Shown piece after piece: positions 30,449-40,946 of a DNA stretch of 64,000 nt. Each line of letters begins with the position of its first letter. Positions within the stretch are counted from its first letter, which is position 1. The DNA is from Kaistella antarctica (lineage in GTDB: Bacteria > Bacteroidota > Bacteroidia > Flavobacteriales > Weeksellaceae): positions 1 through 64,000 of the forward strand of contig NZ_FOIX01000002.1 in the NCBI RefSeq assembly GCF_900109615.1. Direction: 5' to 3'. Below the pieces are notes generated by a model. That model worked only from the letters and a program-made list of their open reading frames with translations, had not been told where the DNA came from and ran no database searches. A program made the translations under genes and the position numbers.

Positions 30449-31570
30449 ATGTCTGTATTTATTTTAAGCAACCGAAGAATCCTGATGGAAAACGGTAAAG
30501 AATCTTTTTCGAATGAAGAAATTTCTTTGCCAAATTTTAGAATCGCAAAATGCAATTTCGACGGCTGGAAAGAACCGACGAAAGAAGAATTAAAGAAAAA
30601 AAACTACAAGGGAAGAGCTATTTTAAATTACAAAATACTTTCGGAACCGCAGAAAAGCGGTTATCAAGACGTGTTGGAAGTTCTACGAAAAGAGAAAAAA
30701 TTAGCGGAATCAAAGTTGACCAGCGCCAATCTTGGTGGAACTCAGAAAATGTTTTATGATCTCTACAAAGAAATGTCGGCCACCAAACAAAGAAATGATG
30801 TTTTAATTTTCATTCATGGTTATGCGTATGATTTTGATGAAGAGCTACAGTCAATTCTCGAGTTGAAAAAAATGTACATCGATAATCCGTCATCGCCAGT
30901 GAATCATATTTTGTTCATTAGCTGGCCAGCTTCGAGCTCTGTTTTTCCGCTCACTTATTTTGATGATAAAGCCTCCAGCATTAATTCTGGAAATTCTCTG
31001 CTTCGATTATTTTATTTTTATATCCAGTTTATGAAAGATATTTTCTCTGAGAAAGATCTAGCTCCTTGCCATCAGCGAATTCATATTATTGCGCACAGTA
31101 TGGGAAACAGACTGTTGCAAAGCATGCTTTACAGTTTGAAAACCGAAAATATAACCCGCGTGATCGATCAGGTAATCTTGCTAAGTGCTGACGTAAGTTT
31201 TAGAGTTTTCGAAGAGTCGGAGGAGTCCTTCGTCAAACTTCCGAAACTAGCGAATCGCGTTACGGTTTATGTGAATCGGAAAGATGCCGTTTTAGCCATT
31301 TCGCAATTTTCCAAAAATATCCTTTCGCCACGTTTAGGTAAAATGGGTCCCAGTACATTTTCTAAAATTACAGATATCATCTCCGTGGTCGATTGTACGG
31401 AGGTAAAAAATGACCTTAAAACATCTTTTAAATTTCAAGTTGGCAGTCATTGGAATTACTTGTCCAGCTCTGAGGTGCAGGGAGATATTATCGCCGTCTT
31501 GAATGATATCGATCAAAAATTGATTGCAAAACGCAAAAAGATGGGAGACCAATCCTATTTATTAGCTTAA
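30449..31570 (+). CDS. Alpha/beta hydrolase, DUF900-like
   Basis: The 373-residue protein has no signal peptide. It shows an alpha/beta-hydrolase core: a strand with the oxyanion region VLIFIHGYAYDFDEELQ, then FISWPASS. The nucleophile elbow IIAHSMGNRLLQSML carries Ser in HSMGN, and a likely acid lies in VILLSADVS or VNRKDAVLAIS. The pattern with WPS/WPA and HSMGN is typical of DUF900-type esterase-like proteins. The N-terminal 100 residues (FILSNRRILMENGKESFSN) are less conserved. The substrate is unknown. It stands alone between AT-rich gaps. Confidence 0.82.
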   Translation: MSVFILSNRRILMENGKESFSNEEISLPNFRIAKCNFDGWKEPTKEELKKKNYKGRAILNYKILSEPQKSGYQDVLEVLRKEKKLAESKLTSANLGGTQKMFYDLYKEMSATKQRNDVLIFIHGYAYDFDEELQSILELKKMYIDNPSSPVNHILFISWPASSSVFPLTYFDDKASSINSGNSLLRLFYFYIQFMKDIFSEKDLAPCHQRIHIIAHSMGNRLLQSMLYSLKTENITRVIDQVILLSADVSFRVFEESEESFVKLPKLANRVTVYVNRKDAVLAISQFSKNILSPRLGKMGPSTFSKITDIISVVDCTEVKNDLKTSFKFQVGSHWNYLSSSEVQGDIIAVLNDIDQKLIAKRKKMGDQSYLLA

Positions 31571-32122
31571 AAAACTTTATTTTATTATTTTATTTTACAC
31601 AAAAAACTTTTCACTTCAATTCTATATCCACTTAACTTTTCAAATAAGTTTTGTGAGTAGCCAAAAATATTCTTATTTAAAACTATTGATTATTTTAACC
31701 TAGTAGTGTTTTATATAGTATTTTTTACCCAATTACTAGAATGTGGTAAGAAATATTATTCAAAGCTTTGATTAAAAATACCATGAGTTTAAATTTAAAT
31801 AAATCTCTTTTAATTAAATTGAGATGTATTTTATCCATTTCTATAATCTTTAATTATCTTTTTTTTCGTTTTAAAAAATTAGTGGATTGCTTATTGCTCT
31901 TACACTGTTGAAAGACAATAAAAATATTGTTATATAAGGTGTTATACGGTTTTTTATGATGCTTATATTATTTGGAAAATACCGATATGACAAAACTCAT
32001 TTAACATAATAAATTTATTTCGGTAAAAATGGTGTAGATTGCACCTTCAATTCAAGGGGAGTTTCTCCCATCATCAACACAAATTTTGAAAGGTAAATAA
32101 CAAGAAAATTTAACTGTATGTT
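31571..32122. other. Intergenic region of 552 bases, very AT-rich
   Basis: No gene or RNA is recognised. A possible -7 box TAAATTTA (32010-32017) and a small hairpin in the 5' leader (GGGAG at 32057-32061 with CTCCC at 32065-32069) precede the large secreted-protein gene. The rest is featureless to the eye. Confidence 0.5.
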
Positions 32123-35100
32123 ATGCAGCGACGAATAATTTTTTTCACTTTAGCCTTTTTATTATTTTGCTGTCCTGTAATAGGTCAGCAACTAAATAAT
32201 TACGTCAAGATAACTGATGTTTTCGGGAATGAAAATCCAGTCATAGACTGTGCTTATCCATTAACTGGGAATTGTTTAACACTTAAAACAACGGTCCCGG
32301 AATTTTATCAGACCACCTCCTATTCAGTTTCAACTGCAGAATTTTTTCCCTACGTTGCCTTTAACGCAGGAACAGCACTTAAAGTCGATGCTGACGATTC
32401 ATTCACAAACAAAGTAAAAATTCCGTTTAATTTTTGTTATTTCGGTAATAATTACAGTGAAGTAGTCGTAGGGAGCAACGGCGTAATTACATTTGATACC
32501 AATCAATTAGGAAAAATAAATTACCCTAATATCGATTATCAAATTCCTAATATTGCACTTCCGAAAAACATGATCTTCGGGGTTTTCAGCGATTTAGTTT
32601 TTTCTAACGATAATGATTCTGAAATTTATTACGCTGTGGTTGGGACTGCGCCCTTTCGGAAATTTATTGTCAACTTCTACAAAGGAAGAATTCTAGGATG
32701 TACTGATACCTCAACTTCCCAGATTGTTTTGTCGGAGGGAACCAATACGATTGAGGTTTTTGTGGAAACTAAACCGCTGATTTGTGCGACGGCAAAATTT
32801 GAGAATTCTCTCCTGGGAATCATTAACGCCGATGGCTCATTGGGTTATTCGCCCCCTCAAAGAAATACAGGTAATTGGCAGGCACAAAATGAAGGGTGGA
32901 AATTTACGCCAGCTGGAGCATTGATCATTCCGGAAATTACGTGGTATGATTCTAATAAAGAGATTATTGGAAACGGTGAAACGGTCAGCGTTTGTCCTGA
33001 AAAAGATGAAGATTACTCCGTAGAAGTTAAATATAATATTTGCGGCAATTTGGATTTGATTTTGAAAGATACCTCTTCCGTAACATTTGCGACAGATTAC
33101 CCAGTCGCCAAAGATTTTACAAAAATTTTCTGTGGGGGAACCTCCTTTAATGTGGATCTTAATACTAACGAATACTTAAAAGAACTTACGCCCAAAAATT
33201 CAGATAATTTTGTTTTTAAGTTTTATAATTCGGAAGAAGAAGCAATACTGGGCGGGGATTCGGAAGACACGAGTTTTGTATTAGATGCGAATAAAATTTT
33301 TTTCGTGCGCGTGGAAAATCCTGCAGATCCCAATTGTTTTAGGATATCAACCTTGAACCTTCAATTGATTTCAGGAAGTTTACCCACTAGCCTTCCGATT
33401 TGTGATATTAATAATGATGGCGTAGAAAGTAATTTTCAACTTTCTAACTTTAATTCAAAATTATTTTCCTTTCCTTTAAATGGAACGGTTCATTATTTTC
33501 TATCTCAAGCAAATGCTGATGCGAATTTAAACGAGGTTAAGACCGCTAATTTAACAGATAATTTTCAGCTTTACGTTCGCTACAAAACTGGAAGCTGTAG
33601 TCAGACTTTTGGTCCTATTACCATAAAATTTAATCGCGCACCGATCATCAATTCGCCTATAGATTATGAAATTAAATCCTGTGATTATCTGGGTGACGGT
33701 ACGGAGCCATTTGAATTTAATACTATTCTAGGAGGATTAGTAACCTCAGAGCCAAACGCCACGTTACGATTTTATGCAACATATCAACAAGCATTTGTAG
33801 GAACGGGTTCTACATTGACTACGATTAGAGAGGGACTGTATCAGGTTTTTGTGCGCGTAGAAATACCCGGCGGTTGCTTCAGTATTGGTACCATTAATCT
33901 TAATATTAAGTTTACAAAAATTTTAGCCAAAGACGATACTATTTATATTTGTTTTGATGGTATTCAAGATGTAGATGTTAATTTGAAGGACTATGCATCT
34001 GCCATGTTGTTGCAGTCTCCAATTGGTATTAATACCACATTTTTTCAATCAATGGCTGCTGCAGTAGATCCTAAATCTATTCCCATCTCAAATTTACAAA
34101 CGATTACTGATAACGGGAATTTAGTTTCAAAAACATTCTACGTGAAATTTTCGGATGGGTCAGATTGCTATGCGGTAAAGGCGATTAAAATTAATCTGGT
34201 TCATGTAATCATTAAACAATCAAAGTTTGAAATCTGTGATGTTTATAATGACGGCCAAGAAAATGTGGTAATTTCTACCTTAAGCAAAGACATCCTGGGT
34301 GGACAGAGCGGTACTGTCTATTATTTTAAAACTCGCGAGGATGCCAACTCCAACTTTAATCTTAATGCTCTAACAAACTACATTGTTCAAGAGAGAAGTC
34401 AACTTTTTGTGAAAATCGTTTCTTATACTTGTTCAGATATATTTCCAATCGACATCGTTCTCACGCCAACGCCTGTGATTAAAGAAGCTGTGAAGATTGT
34501 GTTGGATTCCGTGTGTGATAATAACAATGACGGCTTGGAACCATTTGATTTAACGAAATATGAGAAGGAAATTTACAAGGGCGCTAATACCGTCAACTTT
34601 CAATATTACACAGGCTATAATCCTACAAATAATTCTTTAACTGGCTTAATAGCAAAACCAAAAGAATTTATAATTCCGAACGCCACCGTTGTTTTCGTAA
34701 AAGTTTCTGCCGGCCGTTGTTTTTCTGTGAGTAGGCTAGATATTGCGTTGAGCTTTTTACCAACGATCGTTCTAAAACCTGCAGTACTGAGAAAATGTGA
34801 TTACAACTTTGATCTCAATGAATCTTTTAATCTGGCAGATGCTCTGCCCCAGTTATTTATTGACAGCGAAAATTCTCTTGCCTTGGCAGATATAAAGGTT
34901 ACATACTATCTCACAAAAGTTGCCGCAAACCTTGGGGCTCCTGCGGCAAGAATTAGCTCAACGGTCGTAACCAATAAATCAGAAAAGAGTGTTTGGGTGA
35001 GATTTACGTCGCCCATGGGCTGTTATTCTGTAGCGCCAATTGAACTTAAGACCTATGTTCCACCGAAAGGAAGAAATTCTGTCATCAGTAATCTATGCGA

Positions 35101-36337
35101 CGACAACCTCGATGGCTTAGTAGATGTTGATTTAACCGACTTTACCGACAAAATGGTTTATACCGCACATCCGGAAAATATTTTCACTTTTTACTATACT
35201 AAATCGGAGGCGCAGTCTGAAGCCAATGCTATTAAAAATCCAGAGAAATTCAGCTTCAATCCCTCTGTTACCAGAATTTGGGTGCGGATTCAAGTTATTC
35301 CGGGATGTTTTGATACGGCCTTTATTGATCTTAGTTTCGGTACAAAGATTACCATAGACAGGTCCAAACCTTTTATGATTAATGAATGTGATCAAGACAA
35401 TGACCGCATCGAAAATATTGATCTAACGCGTTTAGAAAAAACGATTTATGCAGGAGCTACATTTGAATATTATCCCACTGTTTTAGACATTAATAAGGGA
35501 ACCAACAGAATACTTGATCCGCATGAATATGCGTTTACTGAAAATTCGGGACCTCAAAAAATTTATGCGAAGGTTAGCGCAGCGGGCTTTTGTCCAGAAA
35601 AAGTTGAAATTAAACTTAGCTTAAAGAAAACTCCAATGTTCAGCTTGCCAGCATATGATTTCTGCCCAGGTGGTTTTGTCGATATTAATCCCGATTTTCC
35701 AGCCCTCGATCTTGTAAGTTTCGAATGGATAAATCCCGCAGGAAATGTGGTTTCAACAAGCAAAGAATTGAAAGGAGTAAAAACCGCTGGCATTTATACC
35801 TTAACAGTTACCGCTTCAAATAACTGTTTCTTTACTGGTGATGTACTTGTAAAAGAATATGAAGGTCCAGTCATTACCAACCTTATCCCGAATGGGAATT
35901 CCTATACCGTCATCGCCACGGGAAGTAGAAAAATACTTTATTCCATTGATGGTATTAATTATCAGGACACCAATGTATTTTATAATCTTCCTCTTGGAGT
36001 AACAACTTTCTATGTTAAATTTTTTGACTCCACTTGTTTGCCAACCATCAAAAAAGGTTTGGTTCTCGATATTAAAAACGCTTTCACTCCAAATGACGAC
36101 GGTATTAATGACACCTGGATCATCGATGATTTGAATGTTTTTGGAGGCGAGAAAACAAATCTAAAAGTGTTCAACCGATTCAAGGAGAAAATATACGAAC
36201 AGGAAAGTGCAACTCGCCTGGTTTGGGACGGTAAAATCCATGGACGAATCGTTTCTTCAGATTCGTATTGGTATGTTTTGACCATGGCAGATGGTCGAGT
36301 TTTTAATGGTTGGGTTTTGTTAAAGAATAGAAATTAA
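32123..36337 (+). CDS. Giant secreted protein with T9SS type B sorting domain
   Basis: The 1404-residue product begins with a signal peptide (IIFFTLAFLLFCCPVIGQ). Most of the chain is a series of beta-rich repeats of about 85-100 residues. Each has a CD-x-N-x-D/DG-x-E element (CDINNDGVESNF, CDYLGDGTEPFEF, CDVYNDGQENVV, CDNNNDGLEPFDL, CDYNFDLNESFNL, CDDNLDGLVDVDL, CDQDNDRIENIDL), which looks like a calcium-binding Asp-rich turn. The final 90 residues (NAFTPNDDGINDTWIIDDL, then LKVFNRFKEKIYE and VWDGKIHGR) are the gliding-motility-associated C-terminal (CHU_C, type B) T9SS signal. It is likely a surface adhesin or filament, exported by the Gld system. It is monocistronic. Confidence 0.92.
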   Translation: MQRRIIFFTLAFLLFCCPVIGQQLNNYVKITDVFGNENPVIDCAYPLTGNCLTLKTTVPEFYQTTSYSVSTAEFFPYVAFNAGTALKVDADDSFTNKVKIPFNFCYFGNNYSEVVVGSNGVITFDTNQLGKINYPNIDYQIPNIALPKNMIFGVFSDLVFSNDNDSEIYYAVVGTAPFRKFIVNFYKGRILGCTDTSTSQIVLSEGTNTIEVFVETKPLICATAKFENSLLGIINADGSLGYSPPQRNTGNWQAQNEGWKFTPAGALIIPEITWYDSNKEIIGNGETVSVCPEKDEDYSVEVKYNICGNLDLILKDTSSVTFATDYPVAKDFTKIFCGGTSFNVDLNTNEYLKELTPKNSDNFVFKFYNSEEEAILGGDSEDTSFVLDANKIFFVRVENPADPNCFRISTLNLQLISGSLPTSLPICDINNDGVESNFQLSNFNSKLFSFPLNGTVHYFLSQANADANLNEVKTANLTDNFQLYVRYKTGSCSQTFGPITIKFNRAPIINSPIDYEIKSCDYLGDGTEPFEFNTILGGLVTSEPNATLRFYATYQQAFVGTGSTLTTIREGLYQVFVRVEIPGGCFSIGTINLNIKFTKILAKDDTIYICFDGIQDVDVNLKDYASAMLLQSPIGINTTFFQSMAAAVDPKSIPISNLQTITDNGNLVSKTFYVKFSDGSDCYAVKAIKINLVHVIIKQSKFEICDVYNDGQENVVISTLSKDILGGQSGTVYYFKTREDANSNFNLNALTNYIVQERSQLFVKIVSYTCSDIFPIDIVLTPTPVIKEAVKIVLDSVCDNNNDGLEPFDLTKYEKEIYKGANTVNFQYYTGYNPTNNSLTGLIAKPKEFIIPNATVVFVKVSAGRCFSVSRLDIALSFLPTIVLKPAVLRKCDYNFDLNESFNLADALPQLFIDSENSLALADIKVTYYLTKVAANLGAPAARISSTVVTNKSEKSVWVRFTSPMGCYSVAPIELKTYVPPKGRNSVISNLCDDNLDGLVDVDLTDFTDKMVYTAHPENIFTFYYTKSEAQSEANAIKNPEKFSFNPSVTRIWVRIQVIPGCFDTAFIDLSFGTKITIDRSKPFMINECDQDNDRIENIDLTRLEKTIYAGATFEYYPTVLDINKGTNRILDPHEYAFTENSGPQKIYAKVSAAGFCPEKVEIKLSLKKTPMFSLPAYDFCPGGFVDINPDFPALDLVSFEWINPAGNVVSTSKELKGVKTAGIYTLTVTASNNCFFTGDVLVKEYEGPVITNLIPNGNSYTVIATGSRKILYSIDGINYQDTNVFYNLPLGVTTFYVKFFDSTCLPTIKKGLVLDIKNAFTPNDDGINDTWIIDDLNVFGGEKTNLKVFNRFKEKIYEQESATRLVWDGKIHGRIVSSDSYWYVLTMADGRVFNGWVLLKNRN

Positions 36338-36421
36338 TTCTTATAAACTTTCTGACTGGCTAGTTGCAAATTCTCAACTCCATTTTAACTTAGAGAAATT
36401 TCAGTTCAATACCTTTGCACC

Positions 36422-37387
36422 ATGAAATTATACGATATCATCATTATCGGTGGCGGACCAATTGGCTTAAACTGCGCCCTGGAAGCACAGAAAGCTGGAT
36501 TGTCTTACCTGATCATTGAAAAGGGAACAATTGTCAATTCGCTGTACAATTATCCTTTATACATGACTTTCTTCTCCACGGCTGATAAATTAGAAATTGC
36601 TGAAATTCCTTTTATCACCACCGCTCCAAAACCTGGTAGGAGAGATGCTTTGGAATACTATCAGGGAATTACCCGTCAGAAAAGCCTTAATATCAACTTG
36701 TATGAAAAGGTTTTAAAAGTCAGCCAGGACCAGAATTTCTTGGTGGAAACTTCAAAAGCAACTTATCAAGCTAAAAAGGTAATCATCGCCACAGGTTTCT
36801 ATGATCTTCCCAATTTAATGAATGTCAAAGGAGAAGATTTACCCAAAGTAAACCATTATTATTCTGAGCCTTATCCTTATGCACAACAGAAGGTTGCCGT
36901 TATCGGCTCCAGCAATTCTGCCATCGACGCCACGCTGGAAACCTATCGAAAAGGAGCAGAAGTCACCATGATTATTCGCCATTCTGAGATTTCAAAAAGT
37001 GTAAAATATTGGGTAAAACCAGACATCGAAAATCGGATTAAGGAAGGAAGTATCGCTGCTTACTTTAATGCTGAGGTTATAGAAATTACGGCACATGCAA
37101 TTATTTTTAAAGATGAAAACCAAAAAATCCAGACGATAGAAAATGATTTCGTTCTCGCAATGACTGGCTATTTACCCGATTTTGAATTTCTAAAAAATGC
37201 TGGAATCGAATTGATAGGAGATTGCTTAAATCCATTGTATAATGAACAAACGATGGAGACGAATGTTCCTGGTTTGTATTTAGCAGGAGTGGTTTGCGGT
37301 GGAAAAGACACGCACCTTTGGTTTATCGAGAACTCCCGTATTCACGCCGAAATTATTGTGAAACATATTTTAGCATCTTCGAATTGA
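36422..37387 (+). CDS. YpdA-family putative bacillithiol disulfide reductase
   Basis: The 321-residue flavoprotein has an FAD Rossmann motif GGGPIG at residues 10-15 and a second nucleotide-binding segment VAVIGSSNSAIDA at about 159-171. It lacks the CxxC of thioredoxin reductases, which is the mark of the YpdA/Bdr group. Further family signs are TFFSTADKLEIAEIPF and VCGGKDTHLWFIENSRIHA. YpdA reduces bacillithiol disulfide in Firmicutes; the same role in Bacteroidetes, many of which make bacillithiol, is inferred. It is followed 71 bases later by an outer-membrane protein gene. Confidence 0.88.
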   Translation: MKLYDIIIIGGGPIGLNCALEAQKAGLSYLIIEKGTIVNSLYNYPLYMTFFSTADKLEIAEIPFITTAPKPGRRDALEYYQGITRQKSLNINLYEKVLKVSQDQNFLVETSKATYQAKKVIIATGFYDLPNLMNVKGEDLPKVNHYYSEPYPYAQQKVAVIGSSNSAIDATLETYRKGAEVTMIIRHSEISKSVKYWVKPDIENRIKEGSIAAYFNAEVIEITAHAIIFKDENQKIQTIENDFVLAMTGYLPDFEFLKNAGIELIGDCLNPLYNEQTMETNVPGLYLAGVVCGGKDTHLWFIENSRIHAEIIVKHILASSN

Positions 37388-37458
37388 TTTCGTGGTAAGG
37401 CTGTAATTTATTCAATATATTTGATTGATCTTAAAAAAAAACTTCTTAACCATATCTT

Positions 37459-38172
37459 ATGAATAAAATAATTTTCGCACTCCTGATTTCGGCAACTGTA
37501 GGTGCACAGAATTCAGCTGATGACAAAATGAATATTGTGAAAACCAATGTCACCGCGTACGCCTTCCGCAACGTAAACCTCACGTACGAGCGAATTATTA
37601 ATCAGAAGTTTTCTGTCGCCATTGGCTTTGGATCCATGGGAAAGGGCAGTGTTCCTTTCAGTAAAAGTTACATCAAAGATACCGAGCTTTCAAATGTTGA
37701 AGTCTCGCTCACCAATTTCACGATCGAACCCCGAATATATCTGGGTAAGGGCTACGGACATGGTTTTTATCTGGCGCCATATTACCGATACACTTCCTTT
37801 AATGCTGATAACATTGTCTTAACTGGAAATTATGGTATGGGCGACGTTCCTCTTAAGATTTCTGGTAAAGCCAGCGGAAACAGTGCGGGATTAATGGTTG
37901 GAGCTCAGTGGTTTTTAGGTAAAACCGATAACTGGGTTCTGGATTTCTGGATGGCAGGTGGTCATTATGGCAAAGGCAAAGGAGATTTCAGAGGAACTTC
38001 TAACAGAACGTTGAGTCCAGCGGAGCAACAGGAATTAAAGAAAAAAATTGACGGTCTGGATATTCCATTCGTAAAATACACGTCAACAACCGACGCAAAT
38101 GGCGCCAACATTCTTGTTGACGGACCGTGGGCCGGAGTAAGATCTGGTCTTTCTGTAGGTTATCGTTTTTAA
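37459..38172 (+). CDS. Outer-membrane beta-barrel protein
   Basis: The 237-residue product has a signal peptide (MNKIIFALLISATVGAQ) and alternating strands such as VKTNVTAYAFRNVNLTYER, YGHGFYLAPYYRYTSF and GLMVGAQWFLG. It ends in the aromatic strand SGLSVGYRF expected for outer-membrane insertion. It resembles the DUF3575 group, less clearly than the protein at 18975-19598. It is convergent with menC, and a 12-bp inverted repeat acts as terminator between them. Confidence 0.8.
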   Translation: MNKIIFALLISATVGAQNSADDKMNIVKTNVTAYAFRNVNLTYERIINQKFSVAIGFGSMGKGSVPFSKSYIKDTELSNVEVSLTNFTIEPRIYLGKGYGHGFYLAPYYRYTSFNADNIVLTGNYGMGDVPLKISGKASGNSAGLMVGAQWFLGKTDNWVLDFWMAGGHYGKGKGDFRGTSNRTLSPAEQQELKKKIDGLDIPFVKYTSTTDANGANILVDGPWAGVRSGLSVGYRF

Positions 38173-38227
38173 GAAATTTTCTTATTATAGATTGAAGTTC
38201 TGACCCTTTAAATAAAAATAAAATTCA

Positions 38228-38259
38228 ACTTTGTCAAAGATTTTAAACTTTGACAAAGT
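38228..38259. terminator. Terminator between outer-membrane protein gene and menC
   Basis: A perfect 12-bp inverted repeat, ACTTTGTCAAAG (38228-38239) and CTTTGACAAAGT (38248-38259), has an 8-base loop. On the minus strand it runs into a T-rich tract, so it ends menC, and it may also serve the plus-strand gene. Confidence 0.75.
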
Positions 38260-38261
38260 GA

Positions 38262-39266
38262 CTATCTCATCATTAATTCGTCGCCATGCAACACCAATCG
38301 GGTTTCTAAATTATTAGTAAACAATCCGCCCGTTCCTAAGCCTTGCGGGATTTTTGGGTTTTTGGTAAAGACATATTGTGCAATCGCATTCAGGCCGAGA
38401 TTACTTTCTAAAGCAGACGTAATCCACCAGCCGATTTTTTTAGCTTCGGCAAATGAAATCCATTCATCTGTTCCGGAAAACCCACCAACTAAAGAGGGTT
38501 TCAAAATAATAAACTGTGGATTGATCTTTTCTAGAAGTTCTTTTTTATCATCGAAATTTAAAACGCCGATCAGTTCTTCATCTAGCGCAATTGGGGTCGG
38601 CGTATTTTTACAAAGTTCAGCCATTTCCTCAATATTCCCAGCTTTAATAGGTTGTTCAATCGAATGAATATCTAAATCTGCGAGCTCTTGCAAAACAATT
38701 TTCGCTTCTTCAAAAGTAAAGCCTCCGTTTGCATCGACTCTTAATTCGAGATCCTCTTTTCCGAATTTCTCTCTTAGTTGTTTTAAGATTTCTTTCTCAG
38801 CTTTCCAGTCTATGCCGATTTTCAGTTTGAGACAGTGAAAACCTTGGTTTAATTTTTCTTCGATTTGCTGCTTCATAAAATCTGCCTCGCCCATCCAGAT
38901 TAAACCGTTGATTTTTAAAGATGAATATCCTTCTGAAAATTCGCTCGGGAAATAAAGATCTTCGCCGTGTTTCAAATTCAACATCGCCTGTTCGTAACCA
39001 AACCAAATCGAGGGAAAGTGCAGCAATTCTTTGCGCAGCGTTTTCTTATTCTCATTGATGTTGTCGCACAGCCATTTCAGCATTTCTTCGTATTCGGGAA
39101 TATCCTCAAAACTTAATCCTCGGAAAATTCCACATTCGCCGATTCCTTTTTTATCACCGTCAAAAACTTCCAAGAAATAAGTTTCTTTGGTCGTCAAAAC
39201 TCCACGGGAAGTTCCGCTGGCTTGTTTGAATTCTAGAATATATTGTTTAAAAGTTGCTGTTTTCAT
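38262..39266 (-). CDS. menC: o-Succinylbenzoate synthase (enolase superfamily)
   Basis: The 334-residue enzyme belongs to the enolase superfamily and is best read as MenC, which dehydrates SHCHC to o-succinylbenzoate in menaquinone synthesis. It shows the KxK acid/base motif in CLKLKIGID, the metal ligands in RVDANGGF, IEQPI and ALDEELIG, and the second lysine in FIILKPSLVGG. Dipeptide epimerases share these motifs, so the name is a strong but not certain choice. No other men gene is in the window. It lies 25 bases downstream of the acetyltransferase gene, in the same direction. Confidence 0.85.
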   Translation of the reverse strand: MKTATFKQYILEFKQASGTSRGVLTTKETYFLEVFDGDKKGIGECGIFRGLSFEDIPEYEEMLKWLCDNINENKKTLRKELLHFPSIWFGYEQAMLNLKHGEDLYFPSEFSEGYSSLKINGLIWMGEADFMKQQIEEKLNQGFHCLKLKIGIDWKAEKEILKQLREKFGKEDLELRVDANGGFTFEEAKIVLQELADLDIHSIEQPIKAGNIEEMAELCKNTPTPIALDEELIGVLNFDDKKELLEKINPQFIILKPSLVGGFSGTDEWISFAEAKKIGWWITSALESNLGLNAIAQYVFTKNPKIPQGLGTGGLFTNNLETRLVLHGDELMMR

Positions 39267-39291
39267 AGGTAATTAAATAGAAAAGAAAGTA

Positions 39292-39762
39292 TCAGATTAT
39301 TTTGTTAAAATCTAATTTCATTAGTGGTAAAAACCTTCCTTTGATAGAAGATTCCCGTTGGTCGTAAGTTATAAATCCAAATTTTTTATAAAAATTTTCG
39401 GCGTTTGGATCCGCCTCTAAAATTATATCGCGGGTATTCGATTCTTGCGCTCTTTTCAAAAAATCATTTAATAACAATTGGCCAAATCCTTTGCCGATGA
39501 AATTTTGAAGTAAAAATAAATGATCCAGTTTTAAATGAACGTCACTTAATTTAAGACAAGCATAGAACCCAATAATTTCATCACCTAAAACTAATTGATA
39601 CGTTTCGTTTTCTGAAACGTATTGCGAGCTTATCGTTAGTTCTTTTTCCCAAGTTGACAATTGCTGTGTCGAATAACCCCAAAATGATTTACCATCCATG
39701 GTGATCTCTGTCAAGGCAGAATGATCACTTGGCAACGCTCTTACTATCTTTACTGGTTTCAT
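39292..39762 (-). CDS. GNAT family N-acetyltransferase
   Basis: The 156-residue protein fits a single GNAT fold, which transfers an acetyl group from acetyl-CoA to an amine. The start at 39762 (MKPVKIVRALPSDHSALTEI) gives a normal N-terminus; a longer frame adds 11 residues with no support. The acetyl-CoA pyrophosphate loop is QNFIGKGFGQLLLNDF, and the end ADPNAENFYKKFGF is the usual C-terminal strand-helix. The substrate is unknown. It is immediately upstream of menC on the same strand and may be co-transcribed. Confidence 0.88.
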   Translation of the reverse strand: MKPVKIVRALPSDHSALTEITMDGKSFWGYSTQQLSTWEKELTISSQYVSENETYQLVLGDEIIGFYACLKLSDVHLKLDHLFLLQNFIGKGFGQLLLNDFLKRAQESNTRDIILEADPNAENFYKKFGFITYDQRESSIKGRFLPLMKLDFNKII

Positions 39763-39926
39763 AAAGTGCGAAGTTTTGTCGGAAGAACGATTCACCCTAG
39801 CCCCGATAGAAGCGATATCCTTTTTGTTTTTTGAAGAAAAGCAAAAAGATAAAGCGGATAGCGGGAAATAGCTTCAAAAAAAATAATAGAAATTATATGT
39901 CGACGAAGTGAAATTGGCTTAAAAAA

Positions 39927-40946
39927 TTAAGATTGTGGATGTGCGTTTTTCATAAACTCCTCTGCCTTTTCCACCATATCATAACTTCCGCAGAAAAAGG
40001 GAACTCTTTGATGAAGTTCGGTTGGTTCAATTTCCATAATACGCTGGAAACCATCAGTGCATTTACCGCCGGCTTGTTCTGCCAAAAATGCCATTGGATT
40101 ACATTCGTATAAAAGTCGCAGTTTTCCGGTGGGTGATTGCGATGTTGAAGGGTAAATATAGATTCCACCTTTAATCATATTTCGGTGAAAATCAGAGACC
40201 AAACTTCCGATATAACGGGACGTGTACGGCCGATCTTCTTCTTCTTTCTGACAAAATTTAATATAATCTTTTACCCCTTGTGGAAAATGAACATAATTCC
40301 CTTCGTTAATGGAATAAATGTTTCCAGTGCGCGAGAATTGCATATTGGGGTGAGAAAGGTAATATGTTCCCAAACTCGGGTCTAGTGTAAAACCATTTAC
40401 GCCATTTCCGGTCGTGTAAACAATCATTGTCGATGAGCCATAGACAACATATCCAGCCGCAATTTGATTAACTCCTTTTTGTAAGAAATCTTCGAGCACC
40501 ACGGGTGTTCCTGGTTCTGAAACCCTTCTGTAAATCGAGAAAATTGTTCCTACAGAAACGTTTACATCAATGTTTGACGAGCCATCTAACGGGTCAATTA
40601 ACACCACATATTTACTCAAGTGAGCGTTGGAATGCGTATTAATTTCTATAAAATCGTCATTTTCTTCAGAGGCGATTCCACAGACTACTTCTCTTTGAGA
40701 TAAAGCTTCGATGAAGATTTCATTGGCCAGAACATCTAACTTCTGTTGTTCTTCACCTTGAATGTTTTGATTTCCGACTTTACCAATGATATCGGCGATT
40801 CCAGCTTTGTTCACTTGGCGATTAACCACTTTCGACGCCAGCCGAATTGCACTGAGCAGGCGAGAAAGTTCACCAGTGGAATACAAAAAATCTTCTTGTT
40901 TGTCGATGATGAATTCACCAAGAGTTTGAAATGACTGCTCTGACAT
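39927..40946 (-). CDS. fbp: Fructose-1,6-bisphosphatase class I
   Basis: The 339-residue enzyme hydrolyses fructose-1,6-bisphosphate in gluconeogenesis. The metal and phosphate motifs of class I FBPase are present: [30 protein letters not shown], the substrate-binding [22 protein letters not shown], and the C-terminal [11 protein letters not shown] with catalytic region MEIEP. Length is normal for the bacterial enzyme. It is divergent from the aspartate kinase gene, with 263 bases between them and no recognised riboswitch there. Confidence 0.96.
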   Translation of the reverse strand: MSEQSFQTLGEFIIDKQEDFLYSTGELSRLLSAIRLASKVVNRQVNKAGIADIIGKVGNQNIQGEEQQKLDVLANEIFIEALSQREVVCGIASEENDDFIEINTHSNAHLSKYVVLIDPLDGSSNIDVNVSVGTIFSIYRRVSEPGTPVVLEDFLQKGVNQIAAGYVVYGSSTMIVYTTGNGVNGFTLDPSLGTYYLSHPNMQFSRTGNIYSINEGNYVHFPQGVKDYIKFCQKEEEDRPYTSRYIGSLVSDFHRNMIKGGIYIYPSTSQSPTGKLRLLYECNPMAFLAEQAGGKCTDGFQRIMEIEPTELHQRVPFFCGSYDMVEKAEEFMKNAHPQS

